From assembly GCF_041080655.1 (NCBI RefSeq), contig NZ_CP163525.1:7130001-7194000 (forward strand): DNA of 64,000 nucleotides. The letters are read 5' to 3'. Shown piece by piece: positions 52,558 through 60,550 of this stretch. This DNA comes from Streptomyces sp. CG4 (GTDB lineage Bacteria > Actinomycetota > Actinomycetes > Streptomycetales > Streptomycetaceae). Both the position numbers and the translations under genes were made by a program. Numbering within the stretch: the stretch's first letter is position 1; each line of letters opens with the position of its first letter. A model generated the notes under the pieces. The model did not search any database. It saw only the letters and a program-made list of their open reading frames with translations, and was not told the DNA's origin.

Positions 52558-53469
52558 TCACAGTTCACCCAGGTCGGCGGCGTACGGCGGCTCGGCCCCC
52601 GCCCGCGAGCAGGTGATCGCCGCCGCGCGTGCCGCGAAGCGCAACAGCCGCGTCCAGCCCTCCGCCCCGAGGGCGGCGAGCGCATCGGCGGACAGTGCGT
52701 CCAGGGCCGAAAGCCCATGCAGCAAAGCCGCGTTGACCGTGTCACCGGCGCCGATGGTGTCCACCACGGCGACCTTCTCACCCGGTACGGAGTACTCCGC
52801 GCCATCCCGGGTGAACACGCTCAGCCCGTCCCCGCCTCGGGTCACCACGACGGCCGCCGGTCCTGCGGCCAGCCACTCGCCCGGGGTGCCGCCCAGCCAC
52901 TCGGCGTCCTCCGCGGAGAGCTTCAGCAGCGTTACCGAGGGCAGCCAGCTCTTGAAGCGCGCCCGGTAGGCGTCCGCGTCCGGGATCAGTCCCGCCCGGA
53001 TGTTGGGGTCGAGCGCGGTGAACAGCCCCTGTCGCACGGCCGTGCGCATCAGCTCCTCATAGGCGCTCGCCCCCGGTTCCAGGACAAGCGAGCAGGTGCC
53101 GAAGGACACCGCGCGCGTGCCGGCGGGCAGCGCGGCGGGGGCGGTGAACAGACGGTCGGCGGTGCCTTCGACATAGAAGGAATAGGCGGCCGAGCCGCTG
53201 CCGTCGATCGTGGCCACCGCCAGGGTCGTCGGCTCCGTCCCGCGCTGCACCCCGGACACATCCACCCCCGCCTGTCGCAGCCCGTCGAGCAGGGCCTCGC
53301 CGAAGGCGTCGTGCGACGTCCGGGAGCAGAACGCGGTGGGGGAGCCGAGTCGGCCGAGGGCCACGGCGGTGTTGTACGGGCCGCCGCCGAGCGCCGGCTT
53401 CAGGTCCGCGAGGGCACCGGGGCCCTGCGGTACCAGGTCGATCAGTGCCTCACCGGCGACGACGATCAC
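52558..53469 (-). CDS. PfkB family carbohydrate kinase (fructokinase-like)
   Basis: A 303-residue sugar kinase. It begins VIVVAGEALIDLVPQGPG. The substrate-binding GG motif is LGGGPYNTAVALGRLGSPTA; LTALDPNIRAGLIPDAD-type and AVVVTRGGDGLSVF segments follow. The catalytic motif is VVDTIGAGDTVNAALLHGL. Its GTG (53467-53469) overlaps the stop of the LacI gene (GTGA), so the two form one operon ended by the hairpin at 52425. Fructose is the most likely substrate by family resemblance. Confidence 0.9.
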   Translation of the reverse strand: MIVVAGEALIDLVPQGPGALADLKPALGGGPYNTAVALGRLGSPTAFCSRTSHDAFGEALLDGLRQAGVDVSGVQRGTEPTTLAVATIDGSGSAAYSFYVEGTADRLFTAPAALPAGTRAVSFGTCSLVLEPGASAYEELMRTAVRQGLFTALDPNIRAGLIPDADAYRARFKSWLPSVTLLKLSAEDAEWLGGTPGEWLAAGPAAVVVTRGGDGLSVFTRDGAEYSVPGEKVAVVDTIGAGDTVNAALLHGLSALDALSADALAALGAEGWTRLLRFAARAAAITCSRAGAEPPYAADLGEL

Positions 53470-54605
53470 GTGGCAAATCCCTTCTCCTGCAGCGTGGATG
53501 ATGCGGTGTCAGCGGGGGCCTCCGGCTCCTCCGGCCCGCCCGGCTGCTCCGGGCACCCGCAGGACGTGCGATGGACGAACGCGCACGGCAGCCGCACCGT
53601 CCGGCTCGGCCGAAGCGGCTCGTCCAGGCGCTCCAGGAGCACCTGGACCGCCTGCGCCCCCAACTCCCTGCTGGGCTGGGCGATCGCGGTGAGCCGGGGT
53701 GAGAACAGGTCGGCCCAGGCGAAGTCGTCGAAGCAGCACAGGGCGACGTCGTCCGGCACGGACAGCCTCTGCCGCCGCAGGGCGCGCAGGGTGCCGATCG
53801 TCATCGCGTTGTTGGCGGTGACGAGTGCCGTCGGCGGATCGGGCAGGGCGAGCAGGGCGGCTGTGGCCTGCTCGGCCCCCGCAGACTCGGAGTTCCCGGA
53901 CACCAGAAGCCGTGCGTCATGGGCCAGGCCGGCGGCGATGAGGCCGTCCCGGTATCCGGCCACGCGCTCACCGGTGGTGCTGAGCCCGGGCAAGCCAGCG
54001 ATCAGGCCGATCCGGCGATGGCCCAATTGGGCGAGGTGGGTGACGAGCCGGGCGGTCGGTTCGGCGCTCTCGGTGCAGACCTGGTCGTACCAGGGCGGAC
54101 CCTCGCCGAGGGCGGAGCCCGCGCCACCGCCGGTCGCGCCGCCGTCCGCCACGCCCGCGTCGATCACCCGGTCCAGGAACACCGTCGGTACGGCGTGGCG
54201 GCGCAGATAGCCGACCAGATCGTGCGGACGCGCGGACGGGGCGACGATCATGCCGTCCACCCGGCGCTCATGGAGGAGCTGCACGACCTTGCGTTCGTGC
54301 CCGGGGTCGTCGTGAGGGTCCGCGATGAGCAGGCTGTAGCCCGCTTCCAGGACGGCGGCCTCGACGCCCTGGAGGATCTCCGTGAAGTACGGGTTGCTGA
54401 TCGCCGACACCGCGAGCCCGATGGAGCGGGTACGGGAGGTCACCAGGGAGCGGGCCAGGGTGTTGGGGGTGTAGCCGAGGGCGTCGACGGCGTCCAGCAC
54501 GGCCTGGCGGGTGTGGGACAACACCGGGCGCGTGCCGTTCAGCACGTGGGAGACGGTCGCCACGGAGACTCCGGCGCTCCGTGCGACGTCGGCCATGGTG
54601 GGCAT
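53466..54605 (-). CDS. LacI family transcriptional regulator
   Basis: A 379-residue repressor. The N-terminal helix-turn-helix and hinge are MADVARSAGVSVATVSHVLN, then LGYTPNTLARSLVTSRTRSI. The periplasmic-binding-like domain has two halves, RVDGMIVAPSARPHDLVGYL and later HRRIGLIAGLPGLSTTGER and LCCFDDFAWADLFSPRLTAI. A loop of about 25 extra residues (GGATGGGAGSALGEGPPW) interrupts the core, and the C-terminus has a Pro/Glu-rich tail. ATG 54605 follows GGGAGAGG. A 26-bp palindrome 70 bases upstream marks autoregulation. Confidence 0.92.
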   Translation of the reverse strand: MPTMADVARSAGVSVATVSHVLNGTRPVLSHTRQAVLDAVDALGYTPNTLARSLVTSRTRSIGLAVSAISNPYFTEILQGVEAAVLEAGYSLLIADPHDDPGHERKVVQLLHERRVDGMIVAPSARPHDLVGYLRRHAVPTVFLDRVIDAGVADGGATGGGAGSALGEGPPWYDQVCTESAEPTARLVTHLAQLGHRRIGLIAGLPGLSTTGERVAGYRDGLIAAGLAHDARLLVSGNSESAGAEQATAALLALPDPPTALVTANNAMTIGTLRALRRQRLSVPDDVALCCFDDFAWADLFSPRLTAIAQPSRELGAQAVQVLLERLDEPLRPSRTVRLPCAFVHRTSCGCPEQPGGPEEPEAPADTASSTLQEKGFAT

Positions 54606-54674
54606 CGCCTCTCCCTCTCTGAACCGATCGAACGCAGGCTTTCCGGCCGGACGGTATCCCATCGGCCACCCTCG

Positions 54675-54700
54675 CGTAAACGCTTGCGCAAGCGTTTACG
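54675..54700. promoter_or_regulatory. 26-bp perfect palindrome, LacI-type operator
   Basis: The half-site CGTAAACGCTTGC is followed directly by its exact complement, giving a 26-bp perfect palindrome centred on CG as in LacI/GalR operators. It lies between the LacI gene start (54605) and the divergent Rieske gene (54876) and may control both. Confidence 0.85.
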
Positions 54701-54875
54701 TCCCGCTTCCCAGTCCGCTACCACTACCGGCACCGCTCCAGTACTCCACGGCACCGCCCGGCCCCTCACCGCCACTGCCCGGCGCACCTTTCCCGCAGTC
54801 GCCACCCCGCCCCAGGGCCGCCTCTTCTGCCCGGGTATCGTCGCCCTGCACACCCCTTGAGCAGTGGAGTTCCAG

Positions 54876-55304
54876 ATGCCCGCCCGATCCTCCGCGAGCC
54901 GCCGTACCGTCCTTCGAGGGGCCGCCGTGGCTCCGGTCGCCGGGCTCGGTCTGGCCGCGTGCTCGGCGCCAGGGCAGGGCAGCGCGGTCGCGGCCACCCC
55001 GACGGCGCCGGTCGACCTCGGTACCGAGAGTGAGGTCTCGAAGGGCGGCGCCAAGCTCTACCGGGACCACAACGTGGTGGTCAGCCGCGACGGAAGCGGC
55101 ACACTGAAGGCCTACAGCACGATCTGCACGCACGCCGGGTGCCCCATCAACAAGCTGCAGGGGGCGACCCTGATCTGCCCCTGTCACGGCAGCCAGTTCG
55201 ACGCCGTGACAGGCAAGGTGGTCCAGGCACCGGCCACCGAGCCCCTGGCCGAGCTGCCGGTGAAGACCACGAACGGCAGGATCATCGCCGGCCCGGGCGC
55301 CTGA
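54876..55304 (+). CDS. Tat-exported Rieske [2Fe-2S] lipoprotein
   Basis: A 142-residue electron-transfer protein. The N-terminus has a twin-arginine motif SRRTVLRG, a hydrophobic core and a lipobox GLAAC (near residue 30), so it is exported folded and lipid-anchored. The Rieske ligands are CTHAGCPIN and CPCHGSQFDAVTG (C-x-H, 16 residues, C-x2-H). ATG 54876 has GGAG 6 bases upstream; a GTG at 54864 is less likely. No partner oxidase gene is adjacent. Confidence 0.92.
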   Translation: MPARSSASRRTVLRGAAVAPVAGLGLAACSAPGQGSAVAATPTAPVDLGTESEVSKGGAKLYRDHNVVVSRDGSGTLKAYSTICTHAGCPINKLQGATLICPCHGSQFDAVTGKVVQAPATEPLAELPVKTTNGRIIAGPGA

Positions 55305-55658
55305 CGGCCACCTCGGCGCACCGGCCGGCGCAGTCGCCCCGCGCCACGGGATAACCGCATCTGCGCCGCCGTGCGCCCGTTCCCACGCAGCGGCAGGGCT
55401 GCCCTCGCGCAGTCGCACGGCCCTCCCCGCTGCTGCAGGGTTGCACCTGCGCTGCCGCACGACCGTCCCTCCACAGCCGCCAGCCGCCAGCCGCCAGCCG
55501 CCAGCCGCCAGCCGCCAGCCGCCAGCCGCCAGCCGCCAGCCGCCAGCCGCCGCCCCATGCAGCTGCCCCGCGTCACGCCACCGAGCCGGGAGGGGAGCCC
55601 CAGGTGTCGCCCGGTGATGGAGCCGGACCGTCTCAACTGGCCTGCCTGCGCGACGACT
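55305..55658. repeat. repeat-rich intergenic region with an 11-copy heptamer array
   Basis: This is 354 bases between convergent genes. From 55474 to 55550 it consists of eleven perfect CAGCCGC units (77 bp). The preceding 150 bases contain scattered CTGCGCC/GCCGCAC motifs and look like an older, decayed version. No gene or clear terminator was seen. Confidence 0.95.
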
Positions 55659-56606
55659 TCACTCCCATTCCCACGCGATGCCGACGATGCCCGGGCGTAT
55701 CCGGGGCTCGACCACATGGACGCAGTGGTGGGGGCCGGTGATCGGCAGTTCGTGTCGGCCGCTGCGGGGGGCCGCCGCCGAGTGCTGAGTGAAGCGATGG
55801 CAGCGAGCCGGCAGTGCGGTCGCGTCGAAGCGCACCTGGAGCGCGTACTGGCCGCCGGGGAAACCGAAGCGGTGGAGGTACTCACGGCAGGGCCCGGCCG
55901 TGCCGTCCTCGACGGCGTACCGGAAGAGGAAGGTGTCCCCGGAGCGCAGTCGGGTGCCGAAGAGCAGCTCCGCCACCAGCACACCGGTCTCCTGGTCCCA
56001 GCGGACGCGTCCCGTGCGGCAGTTCTCCAGTGCCCGCACTCTGATGTCGTGCGGGCGGCAGCCGGGGTCCCCGTGGTGTACGGCGACGAAGCGGTCGGCG
56101 CCGTCGCGGTGGGCGCGCACGATGTGGTGGGCCTCGCGGCTCGCGAGGTCGCGCCGGGCGCCGATGCGGACGCATTCGTGGTGGCCGAGGGTGTGCAGCC
56201 CGCCGTCGAGTGACCAGCCCAGTTCGCCCCGGAGCCGGTCCAGGACGTCCGAGGCCTCGAGCAGGGAGCGGTAGGAGCGCCCTGCTGTGCGGCCGGTCAC
56301 CGTGCGCTCGTCGACCTCGGCGAGCAGCCGGATCAGCGACTCGTCCGGCAACTGGAGGATCTCCTCCAGTGCGCGTACGGCGCGTAGCGACTCGGGGCGC
56401 TGCGGGCGGCGGGCGCCCTGCTGCCAGTAACTCAGGCTGGTGACACCGACCTTGACCCCGTGCCGGGACAGATGGTGCTGGACGCGCTGGAGCGGCAGCC
56501 CGCGTGCGGCGATCGCGGCGCGCAGCGCCACATGGAAGGGGCCGCCCCGCAGGGCCGTGTCCAGTTCCGCGGTGGGGAGGTGCGCGTGCTCTGTGGCATG
56601 CCGCAT
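55659..56606 (-). CDS. XRE-like helix-turn-helix protein with an uncharacterised C-terminal domain
   Basis: A 315-residue protein. Residues 20-85 look like a helix-turn-helix: FHVALRAAIAARGLPLQRVQ, then LSRHGVKVGVTSLSYWQQGA and RRPQRPESLRAVRALEEILQ, i.e. an XRE-type domain. The rest (residues 125-315) is rich in strands and His (GGLHTLGHHECVRIGARRDL, GQYALQVRFDATALP, ELPITGPHHCVHVVEPRIRP) and has no family I can name. ATG 56606. It is divergent from the Imm1-like pseudogene, about 280 bases away. Confidence 0.7.
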   Translation of the reverse strand: MRHATEHAHLPTAELDTALRGGPFHVALRAAIAARGLPLQRVQHHLSRHGVKVGVTSLSYWQQGARRPQRPESLRAVRALEEILQLPDESLIRLLAEVDERTVTGRTAGRSYRSLLEASDVLDRLRGELGWSLDGGLHTLGHHECVRIGARRDLASREAHHIVRAHRDGADRFVAVHHGDPGCRPHDIRVRALENCRTGRVRWDQETGVLVAELLFGTRLRSGDTFLFRYAVEDGTAGPCREYLHRFGFPGGQYALQVRFDATALPARCHRFTQHSAAAPRSGRHELPITGPHHCVHVVEPRIRPGIVGIAWEWE

Positions 56607-56888
56607 GCCGGGGCGCCTTTCTATGAGGTGTCGCTACGGCTGGTCAGACCGTCTGCGCTGGTGTGCGGGGCCACCCCCGTGGGCGCTGTGGACGCCTGTA
56701 GCTGCGCGCGCCGCGCCCGTACGCGTGCGTGCGCGGCCCCGAGTTCCCCCGCATTGAAGCGTGTTGACCAGACCCCGACAACACCTCGAACCCGCCACGA
56801 CCGAAGCCGACCGGGTCGCGACGCCGGGCCCGAGCCGCCCGTCAGGGGCCTCACGCCCTCCCGTGCCACCCGACGGGAAGATCGGCGG

Positions 56889-57303
56889 GTGACGGAGACC
56901 TGGACTTTCGCCGGTGAGCGCACGGCCGTGACGGGCGAGGAGGCGGTCGCCGTCCTGCGGCGGCGGAACGCCGAGAGCCGTTTCGAAACCTGGCTGACCA
57001 GCCGCTCCTGGCTGACCAGCTCCGCCGGACGCCTGCTGACGGTTCTGAGCAGCACCGAGCGCGCGCTGGTGATGCTCCTCGCCGAAGAGGGCGATCCGGG
57101 CGCGTACGCCGTCTCGGTGGGGTCCCGCGGGGCGAGCGGGGGCTTCCGGCTCGCGAACGGGCAGTGCGATACCTATCCGGAACCTATCCGGAACCTATCC
57201 GGAGGCGGACACCGTGCCGCTCGACGAGGTGTTCCGGATCGTCCGGCACATGATCGGAACGGACCTGCCGCCGGTGGACACGCGATGGTGCGGGGACGGG
57301 TGA
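56889..57303 (+). pseudogene. frameshifted Imm1-like immunity protein gene
   Basis: GTG 56889 begins VTETWTFAGERTAVTGEEAV and continues through LLTVLSSTERALVMLLAEEG and GGFRLANGQCDTYPE, all typical of Imm1-family immunity proteins in Streptomyces. At 57171-57203 the 11-bp unit ACCTATCCGGA occurs three times. Removing two copies (22 bp) restores one frame that continues as ADTVPLDEVFRIVRHMIGTD and stops at 57301. With three copies the frame shifts and the family C-terminus is lost. An in-frame 18-bp duplication (57) upstream gives the repeated SWLTS. Imm1 proteins neutralise contact-dependent toxins, but no toxin gene is adjacent. Confidence 0.75.
57171..57203. repeat. 11-bp tandem triplication that breaks the Imm1-like frame
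   Basis: Three identical copies of ACCTATCCGGA lie at 57171, 57182 and 57193. One copy would leave the gene intact. Confidence 0.97.
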
Positions 57304-57341
57304 ACGGCACGTGCGTGGGGGTTGTCCACAGGCCCGACGCG

Positions 57342-57364
57342 GTGTCGGTGCTCGACAGTAGGGT
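57342..57364 (+). promoter_or_regulatory. DNA-damage (PafBC-type) promoter of uvrC
   Basis: GTGTCGGTG (57342-57350), 8 bases, TAGGGT (57359-57364), then 7 bases to the ATG at 57372, so the mRNA is predicted to be leaderless. Confidence 0.8.
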
Positions 57365-57371
57365 GTGAGAC

Positions 57372-59534
57372 ATGGCCGATCCCTCCAGCTACCGCCCCAG
57401 GCCGGGTGAGATCCCGGACTCTCCCGGGGTGTACAGGTTCCGTGACGAGCACCGCCGGGTGATCTACGTCGGAAAGGCGAAAAGCCTGCGCCAGCGCCTG
57501 GCGAACTACTTCCAGGACCTGGCGAACCTGCACCCGCGCACCCGGACGATGGTGACCACTGCCGCGTCCGTGGAGTGGACCGTGGTGTCCACGGAGGTCG
57601 AGGCGCTCCAGCTGGAGTACTCCTGGATCAAGGAGTACGACCCCAGGTTCAACGTCAAGTACCGCGACGACAAGAGCTACCCGTACCTCGCAGTGACGAT
57701 GAACGAGGAGTTCCCGCGCGTGCAGGTGATGCGCGGTCACAAGAAGAAGGGCGTCCGGTACTTCGGGCCGTACGGGCACGCGTGGGCCATCCGGGACACC
57801 GTCGATCTGCTGCTGCGCGTCTTCCCGGTGCGCACCTGCTCGGCCGGCGTGTTCAAGAACGCCGCCCGCACCGGCCGCCCCTGCCTGCTCGGCTACATCG
57901 GCAAGTGCTCCGCCCCCTGCGTCGGCCGGATCAGCCCCGAGGATCACCAGGAGCTGGCCGAGGAGTTCTGCGACTTCATGGCCGGCCGCACCGGCACCTA
58001 CCTCCGCCGTCTGGAGAAGCAGATGATGGAGGCGGCCGAGGAGATGGAGTACGAGCGGGCCGCCCGGCTGCGCGACGACATCGAGGCTCTGAAGAAGGCC
58101 ATGGAGAAGAACGCCGTCGTGCTCGCCGACGCGACCGACGCCGACCTCATCGCCGTCGCCGAGGACGAGCTGGAGGCGGCCGTGCAGATCTTCCATGTGC
58201 GCGGCGGCCGGGTGCGCGGCCAGCGCGGCTGGGTCACCGACAAGGTCGAGGAGATCACCACCGGCGCGCTGGTCGAGCACGCCCTGCAGCAGCTCTATGG
58301 CGAGGAGACCGGGGACGCGGTCCCCAAGGAGGTGCTGGTTCCGGCGCTGCCCGAGCCCGTCGATCCGGTCCAGGAGTGGCTGGCCGGCCGCAGGGGGGCG
58401 AACGTGTCGCTGCGCATCCCGCAGCGCGGCGACAAGAAGGCGCTCATGGAGACCGTGCAGCGCAACGCCCAGCAGGCCCTCGCGCTGCACAAGACCAAGC
58501 GCGCCTCCGACCTCACCACGCGCTCGCGAGCCCTGGAGGAGATCGCCGAAGCCCTCGACCTGGACAGCGCCCCGCTGCGCATCGAGTGCTACGACATCTC
58601 GCATCTCCAGGGGGACGACGTGGTCGCCTCCATGGTCGTCTTCGAGGACGGTCTGCAGCGCAAGAGTGAGTACCGCCGCTTCCAGATCAAGGGCTTCGCG
58701 GGCCAGGACGACGTCCGCTCCATGCACGAGGTGATCACCCGCCGGTTCAGGCGCTACCTCGCCGAGAAGGAGAAGACGGGGGAGTGGGCCGACGGCACCG
58801 AGGACGCCCTCGCCGACGGTGCCGGCGCGCTCACAGGTATGGGCGCGCTGACCGACACGGACGCGCTCACCGGCACCGACACAGTCATCGGTACGGGCGC
58901 GGTCTCCGGCACAGGCGAAATCAGCACCTCGCTCAAGGACGACGAGGGCCGTCCCAAGAAGTTCGCGTATCCGCCCCAGCTGGTCGTGGTCGACGGCGGA
59001 CAGCCCCAGGTCGCCGCGGCCCGGCGCGCTCTGGACGAGCTGGGTATCGACGACATCGCGGTCTGCGGACTCGCCAAGCGCCTGGAGGAGGTCTGGCTGC
59101 CCGGCGACGACGACCCGGTGGTCCTGCCCCGGACCAGCGAGGGCCTGTATCTGCTCCAGCGCGTGCGGGACGAGGCCCACCGGTTCGCGATCACCTACCA
59201 GCGCACCAAGCGCGCCAAGCGCTTCCGGGCCGGCCCCCTGGACGACGTCCCCGGCCTCGGCGAGACCCGCAAACAGGCGCTCATCAAGCATTTCGGCTCG
59301 GTGAAGAAGCTGCGGTCCGCCACAATCGAACAGATCCAGGAGGTGCCCGGGATAGGCCGGAAGACGGCTGAGACGATCGCCGCGGCCCTCGCCACGGCGG
59401 TCCCGGCCGCACCCGCTGTGAACACGGCGACTGGAGAGATCATTGAGGAGGAGGAACCCGAAACGACGGCGGGTTCCTCGGGGGAGCCCGTAACCGCGGG
59501 CCTCCCGGACGAACGACGGGGGCAGGAGACATGA
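57372..59534 (+). CDS. uvrC: excinuclease ABC subunit C
   Basis: A 720-residue dual endonuclease of nucleotide excision repair. The GIY-YIG domain is at the start (SPGVYRFRDEHRRVIYVGKA, SLRQRLANYF). A UVR motif lies near residues 210-245 (EAAEEMEYERAARLRDDIEA). The RNase H-like 3'... second nuclease core contains IECYDISHLQGDDVVASMVV, LVVVDGGQPQVAAARRALDE and HRFAITYQRTKRAK. Tandem HhH motifs end it (DDVPGLGETRKQALIKHFGS). Residues 474-520 are an extra Gly/Thr/Asp repeat (GALTDTDALTGTD-like) inside the second nuclease domain. The stop overlaps the rapZ start. Confidence 0.97.
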   Translation: MADPSSYRPRPGEIPDSPGVYRFRDEHRRVIYVGKAKSLRQRLANYFQDLANLHPRTRTMVTTAASVEWTVVSTEVEALQLEYSWIKEYDPRFNVKYRDDKSYPYLAVTMNEEFPRVQVMRGHKKKGVRYFGPYGHAWAIRDTVDLLLRVFPVRTCSAGVFKNAARTGRPCLLGYIGKCSAPCVGRISPEDHQELAEEFCDFMAGRTGTYLRRLEKQMMEAAEEMEYERAARLRDDIEALKKAMEKNAVVLADATDADLIAVAEDELEAAVQIFHVRGGRVRGQRGWVTDKVEEITTGALVEHALQQLYGEETGDAVPKEVLVPALPEPVDPVQEWLAGRRGANVSLRIPQRGDKKALMETVQRNAQQALALHKTKRASDLTTRSRALEEIAEALDLDSAPLRIECYDISHLQGDDVVASMVVFEDGLQRKSEYRRFQIKGFAGQDDVRSMHEVITRRFRRYLAEKEKTGEWADGTEDALADGAGALTGMGALTDTDALTGTDTVIGTGAVSGTGEISTSLKDDEGRPKKFAYPPQLVVVDGGQPQVAAARRALDELGIDDIAVCGLAKRLEEVWLPGDDDPVVLPRTSEGLYLLQRVRDEAHRFAITYQRTKRAKRFRAGPLDDVPGLGETRKQALIKHFGSVKKLRSATIEQIQEVPGIGRKTAETIAAALATAVPAAPAVNTATGEIIEEEEPETTAGSSGEPVTAGLPDERRGQET
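58794..58930. repeat. short coding repeat inserted in uvrC
   Basis: Degenerate 12-18-bp units such as GGCGCGCTCACAGGTATG and GACGCGCTCACCGGCACC encode residues 474-520 of UvrC. The flanking codons align directly with each other in other UvrC proteins, so the segment is an addition. Confidence 0.75.
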
Positions 59535-60550
59535 CCGAGCACGAGACACAGCCCACAGCGGAGCGAGATCGGGCCCACAAGGGAGCGGGGCAGGTTCAGC
59601 CACAGCCCGCGACCGGCGAGCAGCCCGCGGACCAGGAAAACGGAGAACAGGTGAGCACGGACGGTACGCCGGGTTCAGGCCCCGAAGCGGCCATCCCCGA
59701 GCTGGTGATCATCTCCGGCATGTCCGGAGCGGGACGGTCGACGGCGGCCAAGTGTCTGGAGGACCTCGGCTGGTTCGTCGTGGACAATCTTCCGCCCGCC
59801 CTCATCCCCACCATGGTGGAGCTGGGAGCCCGCTCGCAGGGCAATGTGGCGCGGATCGCGGTCGTCGTGGACGTGCGCGGCCGGCGCTTCTTCGACAATC
59901 TGCGCGAATCCCTCGCCGACCTGGACACCCGGGGCGTCACCCGACGCATCGTCTTCCTCGAGTCCTCCGACGAGGCCCTGGTGCGCCGCTTCGAGTCGGT
60001 GCGCCGCCCGCACCCTCTCCAGGGCGACGGCCGCATCGTCGACGGCATCGCCGCCGAGCGCGAGCTGCTGCGGGAGCTGCGCGGCGACGCCGATCTGGTG
60101 ATCGACACCTCCAGCCTCAACGTGCACGAGCTGCGCGCCAAGATGGACGCCCAGTTCGCCGGCGAGGAGGAGCCCGAGCTGCGGGCCACGGTGATGTCCT
60201 TCGGTTTCAAGTACGGCCTCCCGGTCGACGCCGACCTGGTCGCGGACATGCGGTTCCTGCCCAACCCGCACTGGGTCCCGGAGCTGCGCCCGTTCACCGG
60301 AGTGAACGAGGAGGTGTCCGCCTATGTCTTCAACCAGCCGGGTGCGAAGGAGTTCCTCGACCGGTACGCCGAACTCCTGCGACTCATCGCGGCCGGCTAC
60401 CGACGCGAGGGCAAGCGGTATGTGACCATCGCCATCGGCTGTACGGGTGGTAAGCATCGCTCGGTGGCGATGTCGGAGAAGCTCGCCGCGCGCCTCGCGG
60501 CCGAGGGTGTGGAGACGGTGGTCGTACACCGGGACATGGGACGGGAATGA
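59531..60550 (+). CDS. rapZ: RapZ/YvcJ family RNase adapter, nucleotide-binding protein
   Basis: A 339-residue GTP/ATP-binding protein. Walker A is VIISGMSGAGRSTAAKCLED. The Walker B-like strand is VAVVVDVRGRRFFDNLRESL. The C-terminal metabolite-sensing half includes FGFKYGLPVDADLVADMRFL and the IGCTGGKHRSVAMSEKLA signature. In E. coli RapZ controls amino-sugar synthesis through small RNAs; the actinobacterial role is not settled. The ATG overlaps the uvrC stop (ATGA). The first 55 residues are a disordered extension, and an internal GTG at 59651 with GGAG upstream may be the main start. Confidence 0.94.
   Translation: MTEHETQPTAERDRAHKGAGQVQPQPATGEQPADQENGEQVSTDGTPGSGPEAAIPELVIISGMSGAGRSTAAKCLEDLGWFVVDNLPPALIPTMVELGARSQGNVARIAVVVDVRGRRFFDNLRESLADLDTRGVTRRIVFLESSDEALVRRFESVRRPHPLQGDGRIVDGIAAERELLRELRGDADLVIDTSSLNVHELRAKMDAQFAGEEEPELRATVMSFGFKYGLPVDADLVADMRFLPNPHWVPELRPFTGVNEEVSAYVFNQPGAKEFLDRYAELLRLIAAGYRREGKRYVTIAIGCTGGKHRSVAMSEKLAARLAAEGVETVVVHRDMGRE

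Noticed and set aside
56460..57368. A single 302-residue protein across the Imm1-like gene
   Set aside because: The frame upstream of 56889 is non-coding and the part after 57181 is out of frame because of the 11-bp triplication.
57195..59603. An 802-residue frame antisense to uvrC
   Set aside because: Same reason: it is a GC-bias shadow and repeats the codon pattern of uvrC in reverse.
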